From positions 1 to 60,808 of the forward strand of contig CASFJL010000004.1 of assembly GCA_949295005.1 (NCBI GenBank): a stretch of 60,808 bases of DNA, written 5' to 3'. The translations under genes were made by a program, and so were the position numbers. The first letter of the stretch is position 1. Each line of letters opens with the position of its first letter. A model generated the notes under the pieces. That model ran no database searches and was not told where the DNA came from. It saw only the letters and a program-made list of their open reading frames with translations. Source of the DNA: an uncultured Pseudomonadota bacterium. Its GTDB lineage: Bacteria > Pseudomonadota > Alphaproteobacteria > RF32 > CAG-239. This document shows positions 60,051-60,808 of this stretch, piece after piece.

Positions 60051-60405
60051 ACTATAATAAAATCTTTCCTGATTTTTTCAAATCTCCACGAGGCACCCGA
60101 AGAATGCGGAGACGGCCACCAAAGAAAGCAATGAGACTTGGCTTTGTCAAAATGCGGCAGCTTTCAGGGCAAAGCCTTAGTCAGAATTGGAAAAAATAAA
60201 GTGATTTGAGGAGCGAGAAAAATTTTAGTAACCGCTAAGCAAAAATGCCTTTAATATGGCATTTTTGTCTGTAAGGTCTTTGGAACATCTTGTTAAGTTA
60301 GGCTATGAAAATAGCCGCAACGAAACTAGATGCCTAAGCGGAAGTGGTACATGAATTTTTCAATCCGATGACAAATCGCTCTAGATTCCCATTATACGTT
60401 TTTCC
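60051..60405. other. Unexplained intergenic stretch, GC-richer, with hairpins
   Basis: These 355 bases hold no credible reading frame on either strand. Bases about 60085-60190 are visibly richer in G and C than other intergenic DNA here. Structures seen: TCTCC (60083-60087) with GGAGA (60108-60112), GGCTTTG (60140-60146) with CAAAGCC (60170-60176), a 9-bp hairpin at 60241-60266, and a GAAA-capped stem at 60301-60316. It may be a structured RNA, a dispersed intergenic repeat or a decayed gene. I could not match it to tmRNA, RNase P, 6S or SRP RNA. Confidence 0.5.
60239..60268. terminator. Possible bidirectional terminator
   Basis: AAAAATGCC (60241-60249) pairs with GGCATTTTT (60258-60266) around an 8-base loop, with A and T runs on both sides. 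It could end the mltA-smr transcript and the leftward autotransporter transcript, though it is 140-190 bases from either stop codon. Confidence 0.55.
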
Positions 60406-60808
60406 CTAGAAAGCATAAGTTAAACCCACATTAACGGCAGCATTGGTATAATCAGAGCCAAAGGTGTAAGATGTGTTGGCATAACCACTCCATTTTTCAT
60501 CAAAGCTCATAGATCCGCCGATTTCCAATCTTCCTAAGGTGGCATTATCCAATCCATCTACTTGGCGCAAGCGCAATGATGTTACCGTTACATCACCGCT
60601 ACCAATATTTTGGATAATACTCGGTTTGACATAAAGTTTTGCATAACCGTTCTTGCGAAGGTAGGTCTTTTCAACCTTAACACCGGCCTCAATCTCCCAG
60701 TTGCTTACATCGCCATATTTAGCGGTCTTGCCATAATTATCCGTTGCATCATCATAGTTAATTTGCGTATAGGCTAATCTTAAGCTTGGCTCTACCGTTA
60801 AATCTTTC
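60406..60808 (-). CDS. Autotransporter beta-barrel, 3' end only
   Basis: The minus strand is open from the window edge to a TAG at 60408-60406 (133 residues seen). It reads L-T-V-E-P-S-L-R-L-A-Y-T, then alternating strands (E-A-G-V-K-V-E-K, K-L-Y-V-K-P-S-I, G-G-S-M-S-F-D-E-K-W-S-G-Y-A-N-T-S-Y-T-F) and ends in N-V-G-L-T-Y-A-F. A final Phe after a Tyr-rich strand is the outer-membrane insertion signal, and the pattern is that of the autotransporter beta domain (about 280 residues when complete). The passenger lies beyond the window. Composition is slightly GC-richer than the neighbours. Confidence 0.85.
   Translation of the reverse strand, partial: KDLTVEPSLRLAYTQINYDDATDNYGKTAKYGDVSNWEIEAGVKVEKTYLRKNGYAKLYVKPSIIQNIGSGDVTVTSLRLRQVDGLDNATLGRLEIGGSMSFDEKWSGYANTSYTFGSDYTNAAVNVGLTYAF

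Noticed and set aside
60051..60405. tmRNA, RNase P RNA, 6S RNA or SRP RNA
   Set aside because: I looked for the tRNA-like ends and tag frame of tmRNA, the conserved P4 sequences of RNase P RNA and the SRP tetraloop region and found none of them.
1..60808. CRISPR array, prophage, transposase or integrative element
   Set aside because: No spaced direct repeats, integrase, transposase, phage structural genes or attachment-site duplication next to the tRNA are visible.

Overview
The window reads as one stretch of the chromosome of an AT-rich alphaproteobacterium. The clearest lineage markers are a Mic60/mitofilin-type protein next to a HemY-like TPR protein and tsaD, a Tim44-like protein beside secB, mltA and an Smr protein, DUF2333 and DUF2336 proteins, and the rpsF-rpsR-rplI order without ssb. 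Low G+C, short intergenic gaps and many proteins of unknown function suggest an uncultured, probably host- or gut-associated member of the group. That placement is inference from gene content, not from a marker phylogeny. I see no prophage, insertion sequence, CRISPR array or rRNA.

Layout. 1-4.9 kb: tRNA-Arg, a lipoprotein, an AlkD-type glycosylase, a secreted nitroreductase-like protein, and a two-gene unit (methyltransferase-like plus YhcH-like) with its own promoter. 5-12.4 kb: a six-gene leftward operon of small lipoprotein, ComM-type ATPase, large lipoprotein carrying a degenerate trypsin-like domain, hslV, hslU and hemW. 12.5-15.7 kb: rpsF-rpsR-rplI with a promoter and a candidate S6:S18 leader, then a VanX-like dipeptidase, an unknown gene and trmL. 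15.8-24.9 kb, leftward: a charged unknown protein, glyoxalase II, a GAF/HD-GYP protein, a DUF2336 protein, a Bax-like glucosaminidase, nfuA, DUF2333 and murJ. 25-26.7 kb: two unknown genes, the first behind a near-consensus promoter. 26.7-32.8 kb, leftward: typA, a PfkB kinase, pepF, a small membrane protein and a GlmU-like uridylyltransferase lacking the acetyltransferase half. 32.8-40.1 kb: a DUF2207 protein, then dnaE with two downstream membrane proteins. 40.2-44.1 kb: mic60-hemY followed by an ADP-dependent glucokinase/phosphofructokinase-family gene. 44.2-53 kb: tsaD-nth, lptG, cysK, a Sel1-like protein, nudix-gmk-yicC, an SDR and an AmpG-type transporter. 53.1-56.6 kb: nrdA-nrdB behind a strong NrdR box. 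56.6-60.05 kb: secB, then timA-mltA-unknown-smr. 60.05-60.8 kb: an unexplained GC-richer, hairpin-containing stretch and the 3' end of an autotransporter.

Most genes are housekeeping: envelope biogenesis (murJ, lptG, ampG, mltA, bax, secB), proteolysis (hslVU, pepF), translation and tRNA modification, replication and repair (dnaE, nth, alkD, nrdAB). The most unusual items are the ADP-dependent sugar kinase in the mic60-hemY operon, the GlmU-like protein reduced to one domain, the repeat-bearing pseudoprotease lipoprotein upstream of hslVU, the apparent ATA start of the Bax-like gene overlapping the nfuA stop, and the element at 60.05-60.4 kb.
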